Position numbers and translations under genes: made by a program. DNA of 64,000 bases, from NCBI RefSeq assembly GCF_001307155.1, contig NZ_CP012830.1, forward strand, positions 5,392,501 through 5,456,500, written 5' to 3'. Under the pieces are notes generated by a model. That model ran no database searches. It was given only the letters and a program-made list of their open reading frames with translations, and was not told the origin of the DNA. This DNA is from Pseudomonas fluorescens (lineage in GTDB: Bacteria; Pseudomonadota; Gammaproteobacteria; Pseudomonadales; Pseudomonadaceae). This document shows positions 26,247 to 35,200 of this stretch, piece after piece (the first letter of the stretch is position 1; each line of letters opens with the position of its first letter).

Positions 26247-26554
26247 AGCATGACGCCAGAGCCGTCCCAGATGGGCCGGCTCCTTCCTACGTCAGCCCAG
26301 ACTCTCACCCTGCTGGGGTTCTGGTCATCAATTCCAAGAAGGAGTTTGTATTGGTTGAAGCTGTTGTTGAGCGCGTTCTCTGCGTGGTGACCAGATGCCT
26401 GAAAAGTCATTTTCCTGAAGATCAGTAAATGCCAAGGCCGGTAGCCCAACTCACCCAATCGAGGCGCTCACGACGCGTGATAACGAGCTTGCTCAGATCC
26501 ATGGCTCACGTATGCACACAAAGCGAAACCGCCACCATCCGCCCGTTAGTTTAC
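26247..26554. other. Intergenic region between convergent genes
   Basis: About 300 bases between the convergent 835-codon gene and the 167-aa gene. Nothing convincing was seen in it on either strand. Confidence 0.4.
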
Positions 26555-27058
26555 TTATGCCTTGAACGTGAGTGTGTCTCGGAGGGGTTGCCCCACGGAT
26601 CTCGCTATCTTGAGTTTAACCGGAACGTTAAGAGACCAGGGTAGGAAGGCGGCCCAGTCCATCACCTCGTTGTCCCAGCCTAGGTCGAGAAATGCAAAGT
26701 CTGGCCAAAAATTGTGTACCTCGTTGTAATCCAACTGGCGCGCAATTTTTCTCTCCGCATCACCGATCAGGCACCAAGCTGTGCACATCCGAATTTTCCA
26801 ATTTGGAGACGACAGCAAATGCACAGGGGCATAGTAATCGAAACCCAATTTATCCACGCCAACACCAAAAAACCACGGAGCCTGAATCGAATCAATAAAG
26901 TCTCCCTCATCCATTAAGTCGGCGGTGTGAAAAAGTGCACCCAGAGACTGAAATTTACTCAGCTCTTGGCTTTTTAGCTCTTTGGCACTGTAAGCGCAGT
27001 TTTTCGAAGATCCTTTTTTTGAACGTTCAATGCAGGAGATACTTACTGGATCTGACAT
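26555..27058 (-). CDS. Hypothetical protein (167 aa)
   Basis: A 167-residue soluble protein with an unusually aromatic, acidic C-terminal half (NFWPDFAFLDLGWDNEVMDW). The N-terminal 45 residues are Ser/Lys-rich and variable. No family recognised and no membrane segment. The ribosome site before ATG 27058 is weak (AATAAAA), and the gene is AT-rich at its 5' end. It stands alone on the minus strand and converges on the 835-codon gene. Confidence 0.5.
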   Translation of the reverse strand: MSDPVSISCIERSKKGSSKNCAYSAKELKSQELSKFQSLGALFHTADLMDEGDFIDSIQAPWFFGVGVDKLGFDYYAPVHLLSSPNWKIRMCTAWCLIGDAERKIARQLDYNEVHNFWPDFAFLDLGWDNEVMDWAAFLPWSLNVPVKLKIARSVGQPLRDTLTFKA

Positions 27059-27565
27059 TTTTATTAGCCTTTTATTTTTGTTTTATACAGTGTTGCTGTG
27101 GAGCAACGGTTCGCGCAACTTCTTCATGTCTCAGTATGGATTTTTATAGTTGGAGGTTGAGTTGTGCGAGGAAGAAGTGCCTGTGATCCTTCGGCAACCT
27201 TCGATGTTTAAAACAGTGAGGGCGGCTTTGGGGAATATGTTTTTGCCAATTTGGCAGGAGATTACAAATCGATCATGTAACGATGCGAAGGCCTACTAAC
27301 TGTATGACGAGGCCGGTTTCCGGGTCATCGAGTGTCATCTCAGATTCCACTGTCCCATTAAAATCACAAGGGCAAGGCCAACTTGGAGGATCTGGCGCTG
27401 CTTTGTGCCAACCTCTCAACGGCTCGCTCACTCTGATTAGTTGTTGCACGGCGTCGACGCACTAAAAGGATACGTTCAGTGAACGTTGAGAAAACCAGCG
27501 TTTCAGGCTTGATGCTACTCTGATTTTTTGAGCCTCACGACTGCTCATCGTGAAGCTCTGGATCG
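27059..27565. other. Intergenic region without clear gene
   Basis: About 500 bases. Short frames occur, but none has a ribosome site and convincing protein composition. It may contain the promoter for the 167-aa gene and decayed sequence. Confidence 0.4.
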
Positions 27566-28000
27566 TTAGCGAATGTCGAAACGCAGAATTCTGGCGATTA
27601 CCAGCATTGCACGAGCCTGGAATGTGACCCAGCGGTAGGTCAGTTGGGGCGAAATCACCAGATGATAGCGGTCTTTGAGATCGTCTATTCGACTCAGGAG
27701 CTTCTGACGCTCTACTGCAGAAAGCCCTTCACAAGAAAGTTGCGCCACGAGTTCCGCGAGCCTCCTTTCATATTCTTCTGCCCACGCCGGCCGGAAACGA
27801 TTCTGTATCGTCTCCAGGCGCAGATAAAGGTAGGCAGCCATCGACAGCGTGATTGATGCACTTACTACCGTCAGGTCTCCCTGATTCCATAAGGCGGCAA
27901 GCGCCATACAAGGAGATGCGGCGACAAGCGATAGGTAAACTGAGCGTTTGGGGGGATCTATCCCGTGAAGTGACAGGGTACTGTTGAGCGCAGCAATCAT
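27566..28000 (-). CDS. Small membrane protein
   Basis: ATG 28000 follows GAGGA by about seven bases, giving 144 residues. Two hydrophobic segments lie near the N-terminus (VYLSLVAASPCMALAAL and LTVVSASITLSMAAYLYL), followed by a charged, helical cytoplasmic region with RPAWAEEYERRLAELVAQL and a C-terminal basic helix. No family recognised. It is an isolated minus-strand gene in the island. Confidence 0.5.
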   Translation of the reverse strand: MIAALNSTLSLHGIDPPKRSVYLSLVAASPCMALAALWNQGDLTVVSASITLSMAAYLYLRLETIQNRFRPAWAEEYERRLAELVAQLSCEGLSAVERQKLLSRIDDLKDRYHLVISPQLTYRWVTFQARAMLVIARILRFDIR

Positions 28001-28585
28001 GGTGTTTCCTCGGTGATGTGATACCTCAGATCCTCTCACAAGTCATGTACGCGCACACCCGAAGTCATGTGCAAAAGCTACTGCCCCTGTCCGTGCTATC
28101 GGTGTGATGTTCTATGGGGTTGGAGTTACCATTAGCTGTCGACAAAGGGCTGGTGGGTATGGAGATCTGCCCGTGAACATCTGTTTCAATCATTTGCTAC
28201 TGGGTTTATCCAGCAAGCAGCGAGAGGTTGAGCGGGCGTTTAGTCGTTCGGCTTAGTGAGGTCGCCTGGCTGGGTACCTTTCATTGATAGCGCTGCGCCG
28301 ATGGCTTCAAAAGACGTAATGCGTGTAGAAGGCAGGGAATAGATCCAGTCTAATAGGGGGGGCAGGTGCTGAATAGGGATGCGTGCTCCAACAGGGGAGG
28401 CCGACGACCCTAGGAAGGTAGGGGTGGCAAGTCGGCGGTTGCCTCTCCATTTGCTGACGCAGCCAATTCAATGTAGTGGAGCCCAACAAAATTTGGGGTC
28501 ACAGACATCATCAACATCTACAGGTTTGAAAAGGATTCAGGCTTGAAGGAGATTCAGGTTGGAATGGGAGCCTTCAACCGCTTGG
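28001..28585. other. Intergenic region without clear gene
   Basis: Nearly 600 bases between two minus-strand genes. Nothing that I can support as a gene or RNA was seen; the sequence is mixed in composition and may be decayed. Confidence 0.4.
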
Positions 28586-29065
28586 TCACAAACCCAAATC
28601 CATCTCCAATTTTGCAACCACCAGGTGCTCAGGTAGCCACTGCGCAGGACACCATTCAAGCACTGCCAGAGTGAGCGAGTTCCATATCGTTAACTGAATG
28701 CGAAGCGCATTGTATTCCTTGTGCACAAACATCCCACGGTGAGGCTTCAGGATCTGTTTCAAAAGCAGCATGACGCCGCGAGGGTAGCGCCCACGGCCTT
28801 TTGTGTCCGCTACGGGGATATACCGAAAGCAATCGTGGGGCTGAAAGTACTTCTCCTTGACCACCTTCGCCAACTTGACCCGAAGCTCCTTTTTGCTCAT
28901 GCGAGACGCTAGTGTCCACCAGACGAATTCGACGTCCGTGAGCTCCCAGCCCTCAGGTGGATAATCCTCGTAGTCGTAGTATTCGGCAAAAGGCAGTGGG
29001 CGGTTTGGACGCGGCCATGGGCGTGCAGGTTGGCCAGGGGTGAGGATGGTCGGGGATGTGGTCAT
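28586..29065 (-). CDS. Hypothetical protein, paralogue of 18279-18818 gene
   Basis: The frame is open from TTG 29152, but ATG 29065 (MTTSPTILTPGQ) starts at about the same place as the plus-strand relative at 18279, giving 159 residues; neither start has a good ribosome site. Shared layout: a Trp-containing helix (VEFVWWTLASRMSKKELRVK), KEKYFQ--FRYIPVADTKGRGRYPRG and a C-terminal MDLGL. Function unknown. Having two diverged members 10 kb apart in one island suggests repeated acquisition or an old duplication. Confidence 0.55.
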   Translation of the reverse strand: MTTSPTILTPGQPARPWPRPNRPLPFAEYYDYEDYPPEGWELTDVEFVWWTLASRMSKKELRVKLAKVVKEKYFQPHDCFRYIPVADTKGRGRYPRGVMLLLKQILKPHRGMFVHKEYNALRIQLTIWNSLTLAVLEWCPAQWLPEHLVVAKLEMDLGL

Positions 29066-29421
29066 GTGCGGCTTTGGGGTGGGTACTAGAACCGAAACGG
29101 TCGAAGAGGGCAAGGATATGCCCCGGCCTTCAAGCGTCCCTTCAGCTGTCAAAGTGTTTGAGCGGCAGATTCACTCTACAGGCACGGCCGCAGTGAGCGC
29201 TTTCCCTATTCCATCGATAAGAAGTAAGGGGGTATGGTCACTGCACAGCGTTGAGCCCTGCGGCGCGCAGAGGTTTACGTGCGGAGACTTTGGGCAGGTA
29301 TTCCTCAAGAATCCACCATGTCAAGCTTATTTAGTTCTGGAGTTGTGGTGAGCCAGGTTGCGCCGTGGCCACCGTTGCTGACGTTGATCATTGAAATCTA
29401 CAGCAGGGCGGAGTGAGTCAT

Positions 29422-29835
29422 TCACTCCTTCCGGTCATGCTTGGGCAATGGGGCGTTCAAATCTTCGCGTTTTAGGCCGTGTAGCACTGCGTTATGGATG
29501 AAGCGTCGCGCCATATCCGCCATCCCTTGGAGTTCATTCTTCAGCTGAGTGATCTGCGCCTGCTGTCTCGCAATCGTCTCCGCCGCAGCGGTGAGGCTCT
29601 TTGGTTTTGGAATGCTCGCGAGCCTGTCTCGATTTGATGTGATGGCGGCTTTTCGGATCTTGTAGGCATTGAGCACCGCCGGCTTGTCCGCAAACGCCTG
29701 GCGCGTTGGGACGAAATCCAGCACCGATTCCGAAGACTTGCAGATGGCATCCCAAGTCAGCTTTTTGTCGATCGGCCAATCTCTGATGAGGTTGGTGATC
29801 GCTTTCAATTCTTTGGGAGTGAAGGCGCGGGGCAT
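29422..29835 (-). CDS. Small TnpC/GmtX-like recombinase accessory protein
   Basis: A 137-residue protein with an N-terminal helical domain (RAFTPKELKAITNLIRDWPI, then LTWDAICKSSESVLDF) and a predicted coiled coil (TIARQQAQITQLKNELQGM). Its start lies one base after the stop of the 684-aa recombinase, so it is the last gene of the recombinase operon. Small coiled-coil proteins in this position are known from Tn554-type elements (TnpC) and, as I recall, Gamma-Mobile-Trio elements (GmtX), where they assist or orient recombination. Which family it belongs to needs a profile search. Confidence 0.65.
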   Translation of the reverse strand: MPRAFTPKELKAITNLIRDWPIDKKLTWDAICKSSESVLDFVPTRQAFADKPAVLNAYKIRKAAITSNRDRLASIPKPKSLTAAAETIARQQAQITQLKNELQGMADMARRFIHNAVLHGLKREDLNAPLPKHDRKE

Positions 29836-29836
29836 G

Positions 29837-31891
29837 TCAGTTTGTTCCCATCATTTCGTTGAGGCAGAGCCGAAGATCGTCGTCATAGATGTTGTCCAGA
29901 ATGTCACGGACTACACTGTCCTTGTCGAGCTGCGGTTGTTTTTTGGCCAAGATTCTTTTTGCATGCGTGAAGTCTTTGCCCACCATTTGCATAGGGCTGC
30001 CGTCTGGAATGTCCGGGTTCTCGTGCATGGTCACGATTTGGTTCAGTCTCTCCAGGTAGAAAGTATGAGTTTCTACCCAGCGTGTGGCGGGGCGGTTTCC
30101 TGCCTCGATCTCTTTAAGCGTCGCGCCGAGATTCTCTGCTACATGATCCCGTTCAACCTTTACGGCTTGAAGCGAGTTCTTGTGCCCTTTGCAGTGCAAA
30201 AGATCAGAGCAGTTGAGGCAATCGCCAGACTTCTGGCAGGCGCTCGTCGTCCAGGCGTGCATGCAAATTCCGTAGCGCGTTGCAATGATAGGGCCTTTAT
30301 CACGAATGTCGTATTCAGCGGCGGTGATAGGCTCTGGAGTTACGTCTGCAACAGGGATGAGGCTGTCGCTCAACTTGCGGGCCTCCCGCTTAGGGTCTTG
30401 GTGGATATAGTCACGAGTCTGTTTGACCGAGGCTCGACCACTCCAATGCGTAATAAACTCGATGCTTTGGCCCGCTTCTTTGGCTGCTGTGTTCAGAAAG
30501 TGACGCAGTTGGTGCGACCTGATTGAGGTGTCGGGATACCCGTGCCGGCTCAAAAAAGAATCATAGATCTTGCCGTTGACAGCACTCACTTTGCTAGGGG
30601 CAACCCGCGTCGAATAGTGGTGTTGGGTGGTCGGCGCGATAAGCACTGGACTGGTGGCTCTGAGCTCGCTGAGTTGGAACTTCAGGAAGCAGAGTAATGA
30701 TTCCGACATTTTTGGCGGTTTGACGGGATAAAGATCTGGGTTTACCTGATAAGGGAAAAATGGGTTTTTCCGCATGTTATAGGCGCTAATCAATTTCCAG
30801 AGCGTATTAAGCGTCCAGCCTCCAAGTTCGTAACGGCCCGTGAGGTGCTTCATCAAGGTTTCTGCGGACGCAGGAGAGGGGCGGCCGAGCGCTTCTAACA
30901 CTTGCTGCGGTGTCAGAATTTGATCTGCAGGAACATCAGGTACTTCAGGGTGCGGAAAAAAATCGGTCGATCCGCTCTCAAGGTGGAGCGCTAACTTGCG
31001 AGCTTCCTTCGTGATGCTCTCTAGACGCCTAAACGCTTCCCGGCAATGATCTGCCATTACCGCAGGGATACCCTTGGTGACCATCTTCTTGTTCTTGGTG
31101 GAGTAGTAGTGTAGGTACCACTGGATGACGCCTTTTTTGTCTGTTTCTGATTTCAATGAGTCCAGACGCAGGCGCAATTTTTCTGCGATCCGCATAGGCA
31201 CCGACAACAGAATTGCTGTAATGCTAGATACATACACGGATTCATCATCCAGATCACCGTGGTAGCCGCGAGAGAAAATTTCTGCAAACGCTAGCAGTGC
31301 ATCGTCATCAGGCAAGGATGCTTTCTCAGGCTTTTCGCTCTTCCCTAGTCCCTTGGCTGAGAACGGATGCTCCCAATATTTTAGACTATGAGAGGTGATG
31401 TTGTGCTGCGCCACCACCCGCACAAGACTTTGAAGAGCTACGGCTGCGTTTAGGTGGCCCTTTTTCCGTTTCTTAATGATTTCTACCGCTTTTTCAAGAT
31501 GGATAGGCGATAACCGAGTTATGTCCGCATAGCCGTCCACTTCAATCAGAGCCGCATCGATAATCTGTACTGCAAGATAATCCACGCGAAAAGCTTTTGT
31601 GGGGTCACCTCGTCGATTATTGAGAAGGAATGCCTTGGCAAACTCCATGTAGTCCGAGTCAAACTGTTGCGCCGGTGTGGGCGTGGCCCTAGTGTGTAAT
31701 TTGATACCATATTTCATGAATCGAAGTGAACCGCGTGGGGTGCTCCAGACATTAGCGCTCCACGAAAAACCAGGCAGATTTTTCCAGACTGGGCTCACAT
31801 GTTGAGCCTGATAGATGTAGTTAGCTAAATTCTGTTGATTGGTTAGCTGGGCTTTTGACTGAAATTTGACTGTATTAGTCATGCTGATCAC
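29837..31891 (-). CDS. Tyrosine recombinase (TnpB/GmtZ-like, 684 aa)
   Basis: A large tyrosine recombinase. Catalytic pattern seen: the first Arg in ILLSVPMRIAEKLRLRL, SHQLRHFLNT (H-x2-R-H), THWSGR (H/W box) and a Tyr in KQTRDYIHQ. The C-terminal extension has CMHAW, then CQKSGDCLNCSDLLHCKGH, a probable zinc site as found in long transposon recombinases. GTG 31891 overlaps the previous stop (GTGA); ATG 31882 is an alternative. It is the third gene of a four-gene minus-strand operon and should act with the two other recombinases to excise and integrate the island. Confidence 0.85.
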   Translation of the reverse strand: MISMTNTVKFQSKAQLTNQQNLANYIYQAQHVSPVWKNLPGFSWSANVWSTPRGSLRFMKYGIKLHTRATPTPAQQFDSDYMEFAKAFLLNNRRGDPTKAFRVDYLAVQIIDAALIEVDGYADITRLSPIHLEKAVEIIKKRKKGHLNAAVALQSLVRVVAQHNITSHSLKYWEHPFSAKGLGKSEKPEKASLPDDDALLAFAEIFSRGYHGDLDDESVYVSSITAILLSVPMRIAEKLRLRLDSLKSETDKKGVIQWYLHYYSTKNKKMVTKGIPAVMADHCREAFRRLESITKEARKLALHLESGSTDFFPHPEVPDVPADQILTPQQVLEALGRPSPASAETLMKHLTGRYELGGWTLNTLWKLISAYNMRKNPFFPYQVNPDLYPVKPPKMSESLLCFLKFQLSELRATSPVLIAPTTQHHYSTRVAPSKVSAVNGKIYDSFLSRHGYPDTSIRSHQLRHFLNTAAKEAGQSIEFITHWSGRASVKQTRDYIHQDPKREARKLSDSLIPVADVTPEPITAAEYDIRDKGPIIATRYGICMHAWTTSACQKSGDCLNCSDLLHCKGHKNSLQAVKVERDHVAENLGATLKEIEAGNRPATRWVETHTFYLERLNQIVTMHENPDIPDGSPMQMVGKDFTHAKRILAKKQPQLDKDSVVRDILDNIYDDDLRLCLNEMMGTN

Positions 31892-33657
31892 TCACACTTA
31901 GTTTGAGAAGATTTTTTTCGTGAACCGTGCTCAGAACTTTCTGCATGCTTATTTTCCCGGGCTTGGTTAAGACCGACCCCTTGCTTATTGGTGGATTCGC
32001 TTTGGGCGTGCTCTTGTCTGGTAGACTCATGTTTGGAGAGCTCTCGTTTACGGGCATCACACAGCTTTATCACGAGCCTTACCGCCGCAATATCCTTATC
32101 CAGCTGCAAAGGCACGAGCATTCGTCTCGCCTTGCTCGGTAGATTAATGTTGTTCTCCTCCTCTTGACGCTCAATCAGCCTGATAAGAACCTCATCATGT
32201 GGAGCATCAACCCAAGGCTCAAACTTGGAGCAGCGATAGCAAGGAATAGGCACTGACGCCGAACAGAAGCCGTGCTCGCCACAGCTGCCTACACTATGTC
32301 TCCCATCCAGCTCAACTCTACTTGATGGGTCATTACCTCGTGTGGCATCTGATTCTTTATCCCGGATCGAACCAGAGAATGCTTGAGCAAGAGGACTTAA
32401 AATTGCCTGAATTTCGTCATTCAGCAAGCGAGCATCTTCAGCGGGATCATTGTAATAGTGCTCAAGCGAGTTTTCACGCTCTTGACCCAGCCAATACTGT
32501 AAAGTCAAACGTGGCACACCCATGCGTGCAAGTTGCCTCGCCCGTGTATATCGCATCCTATAAGCAAACTGCCGTACTGGCTGCCCCGTGCGCTCGGAAA
32601 TAACGGGGGTGCCCTTGGGGTTGGTGAGCATATAAGTCATTCCCGATGTACCGAGATGTAAAAAAGAAGAGGAAAAATCATCCCCCGAAAAAGATTCAAT
32701 ATTGGGGTAGTTAGTCGAGGCTATTCTTCTATTGTCTTTGTGAAAAAATGGTAACTGATCGCGCTCGTACGGCGTAAGTTCGCGTTTGAAGATTTTTTCA
32801 TGAGCCGATATGGTCTCTTTAATTTGTAATTGGCACAAATCCCAAAGATCACCACCCATAGAATGTGTTTCAAATTTTGATCCGCGAAACCATTCCTCCG
32901 CCCCTCGATCTTTTGCTCCAGGAAAGCTGACTCTCTTCCCTGAAACACCGTCAGTTTCACCTTCACATTGAAAGTCACAGACCTTAAGAGTTGTCAGTTG
33001 CCTGCCGCGCCTGCCATATTGGCCGTTAAGCAATAATGCTGTAGTGTCGCGCAAATCAACCTGTCCGCTTTCATAGTTGAGCCAGTAACTATCAATTAAA
33101 TCGTCGTACTCTTGCGTGGTATACCAACCCTCGGTCGGGTCGTCAGACGTAATTCTGGCACGAGGTCGTGGAGCGGGGCGTTTCAAATAATTTACTACAT
33201 CCATCGTTTCCGAGTTTAAACCTGGATAACCCAGTCGAAACCAGATATTCAGAAATGTTCGAAAGGCGTTGGCGATCCCATTGCTTTTATTTTTTATCAG
33301 ATTCTGGTAACTTTCCGGTGTAAAATTTTTGATTGGAAAGTCCCGGACGGCTTTTTCGAGATGCCCGATAGTGGTTCTTATCGAGAGCGGTGAATACGAA
33401 CCACTTTGAGCAATTTCTTTTACAGTAGATTTGAATCCATTTACAGTGCCGCTATCCATTTTTAGGATGCAGGAGATATCCGTTAGAAAACTGTTGGCAA
33501 TTAATAGTTTGGTGTCGATGAATTCAACGGGGTATGCCCCTTTGAGCCGGGTTTCGTTACGGTCAAAACCGTCTAAAAGTTCGAGCTCATCTGGCGATAA
33601 ACTTTCACGATCTACAACCTGTGTGAGTTCGTCTGCGGAATTTGTTATTGCGTTCAT
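31888..33657 (-). CDS. Tyrosine recombinase-like protein (589 aa), divergent active site
   Basis: A 589-residue relative of tyrosine recombinases. The first Arg lies in LLNGQYGRRGRQLTTLKV; the second block reads YRMRYTRARQLARMGV, with Tyr/Arg where H-x2-R is usual, then YWLGQ and LEHYYND with tandem Tyr. A Cys pair region (CGEHGFCSASVPIPCYRCSK) may bind zinc. The C-terminal 60 residues are charged and Gln/Ser/His-rich. Relative to canonical enzymes the His of H-x2-R appears replaced, so it may be weakly active or structural. It overlaps the 684-aa gene and follows the 432-aa recombinase by about 100 bases. Confidence 0.8.
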   Translation of the reverse strand: MNAITNSADELTQVVDRESLSPDELELLDGFDRNETRLKGAYPVEFIDTKLLIANSFLTDISCILKMDSGTVNGFKSTVKEIAQSGSYSPLSIRTTIGHLEKAVRDFPIKNFTPESYQNLIKNKSNGIANAFRTFLNIWFRLGYPGLNSETMDVVNYLKRPAPRPRARITSDDPTEGWYTTQEYDDLIDSYWLNYESGQVDLRDTTALLLNGQYGRRGRQLTTLKVCDFQCEGETDGVSGKRVSFPGAKDRGAEEWFRGSKFETHSMGGDLWDLCQLQIKETISAHEKIFKRELTPYERDQLPFFHKDNRRIASTNYPNIESFSGDDFSSSFLHLGTSGMTYMLTNPKGTPVISERTGQPVRQFAYRMRYTRARQLARMGVPRLTLQYWLGQERENSLEHYYNDPAEDARLLNDEIQAILSPLAQAFSGSIRDKESDATRGNDPSSRVELDGRHSVGSCGEHGFCSASVPIPCYRCSKFEPWVDAPHDEVLIRLIERQEEENNINLPSKARRMLVPLQLDKDIAAVRLVIKLCDARKRELSKHESTRQEHAQSESTNKQGVGLNQARENKHAESSEHGSRKKSSQTKCE

Positions 33658-33758
33658 TATTTCAGGTTTCCGGGTGATTTTTTTGTTAAGCCTAGAGGGC
33701 GAGTCAATCGCATTGGCTGCAGTTTTTGATCAGGCGCGCGGGAGCGCCATCTATTTCA

Positions 33759-35057
33759 TCAGATGTCCACTGAGTCGACGCTTCCATAGCTACTGCTCCC
33801 GGATTGTTTGCGATCAGATTTCTTTCTTGCAGTGTCCGACGCAATATTGCGCCCGTGCTTGTTGGCGGATTCCTGAATGTTACGTAGATCATAGTCGAGA
33901 GCAGACTGAGAGCCTTCGACCCACCCCATCCAATGCTCTCGCTCCTCTCGGGCTTTTTGGTCACTTATGCCCCGTCTGATGCATTCTTGAGAGAAGCGGT
34001 AGTTCCAATGATGGCGCAGAAGGTGAGGGTGTAAACCTTTCAGTCTTTTATCGCCTTTTATGATTACCGCGAGTGCAGATCGGAATGTTGCGATCTCGAT
34101 TTCCCGGCCCTGATTCTCACCACTCTTGTGATTGACGAAAATGAATGAACTATCGTCAAAGCCGACGTTTGGTATTTCGGCACGATACGTTCCTAAATAG
34201 GTGAACATCATCTGCTCAAGTTGATCAGAGATCGGAAGGGTGCGACCAAGTGTTTTGGCTACAGGTTGGTTCATTCGGCGGTCAAATGCATCGTCGTGAT
34301 TGCGCTCGATTCTGATATAGGCATGTTCTCCACCCGATGCGGGGATGAAGTCTGAATACCTAAGGCTCAGCAGTTCTCCAAGCCGGATGCCGAGGTCGTA
34401 GAGGATTCTCAGAGCTAAGGCGTTTCGAAATTGGAGTCCAAGCTTGAAATTCGATACCGATTCTTTTTTTGGGATGTCGCATTCTGGATCTGCGGGTTTC
34501 GCGTCATCAAAAGAGCTGAAGAGCTCCAGTAGTGCAGTATCAGTCGCCTCAGTCAGTCTCTTGGCTATGCGACGTCTTTTAGCACGGGACGCAGATCCTC
34601 TCTTCGGTTTTCGCTCCGCTAAATTTGTTTGTAGGCGTTCGATAAGGCTCTTGTTCGCATCTGTATTCGAGTCCTTTATCCAATGTCCAAACAGCCAGCC
34701 GAAATAGTCGATCAGGATGTCAAGGAAGTAACTAACACGCGCTCCCTTGATTCTGCTGCCATCGAGTTGTTTCGTATTGGTTGACAACGATTGAACAAGC
34801 GACTCCACCTCAGGCACCGTAAGCAATTTCTTCGTGGCAAACCGGTGATCCAGGTCGATCTTCTTTTCATTCGCCCAGTCATACAATTTCTTCAGGCAAT
34901 ACAAGTTCACCCGCTGAGTATTAGCTGTAAGGCTGGCAAAGCGCATGCTGATGAATGCAGTCGGGAAGTACAGAGGGAACCCATCCCCCTCGGTATCCAT
35001 GAGCAAGGAGAACCGGCTACCGTCCCTTGCTTTGTAGTCTTTGATCCTCAATGCCAT
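33759..35057 (-). CDS. Tyrosine recombinase/integrase (TnpA/GmtY-like, 432 aa)
   Basis: Phage-integrase family protein with an N-terminal SAM-like core-binding domain (LTANTQRVNLYCLKKLYDWA) and a complete-looking catalytic domain: Arg in LGIRLGELLSLRYSDF, LHPHLLRHHWNY (H-x2-R), EHWMGW (H/W) and Tyr in SALDYDLRN. It is the first gene of the minus-strand recombinase operon and its promoter faces the island edge near 35.1 kb. In Tn554-like elements the recombinases sit at one end of the element, which fits here because the next gene outward is a disrupted regulator. Confidence 0.88.
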   Translation of the reverse strand: MALRIKDYKARDGSRFSLLMDTEGDGFPLYFPTAFISMRFASLTANTQRVNLYCLKKLYDWANEKKIDLDHRFATKKLLTVPEVESLVQSLSTNTKQLDGSRIKGARVSYFLDILIDYFGWLFGHWIKDSNTDANKSLIERLQTNLAERKPKRGSASRAKRRRIAKRLTEATDTALLELFSSFDDAKPADPECDIPKKESVSNFKLGLQFRNALALRILYDLGIRLGELLSLRYSDFIPASGGEHAYIRIERNHDDAFDRRMNQPVAKTLGRTLPISDQLEQMMFTYLGTYRAEIPNVGFDDSSFIFVNHKSGENQGREIEIATFRSALAVIIKGDKRLKGLHPHLLRHHWNYRFSQECIRRGISDQKAREEREHWMGWVEGSQSALDYDLRNIQESANKHGRNIASDTARKKSDRKQSGSSSYGSVDSVDI

Positions 35058-35200
35058 GTCTTTACACTTTTGGTCGGAGTTTGTGTTAGCGGTTTTCTGT
35101 GTTTACACAAAAAGCGTACAGATTGACCGCGTTTATCGCTTCTAGACCTTGATCTAATTGAGTTTTGGCAGCCAACTGATTACGGTTTGTTGTATGCAGT

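Noticed and set aside
29669..30526. 285-codon plus-strand frame opposite the recombinase genes
   Set aside because: Antisense to the 684-aa recombinase and the small accessory gene; no protein motifs.
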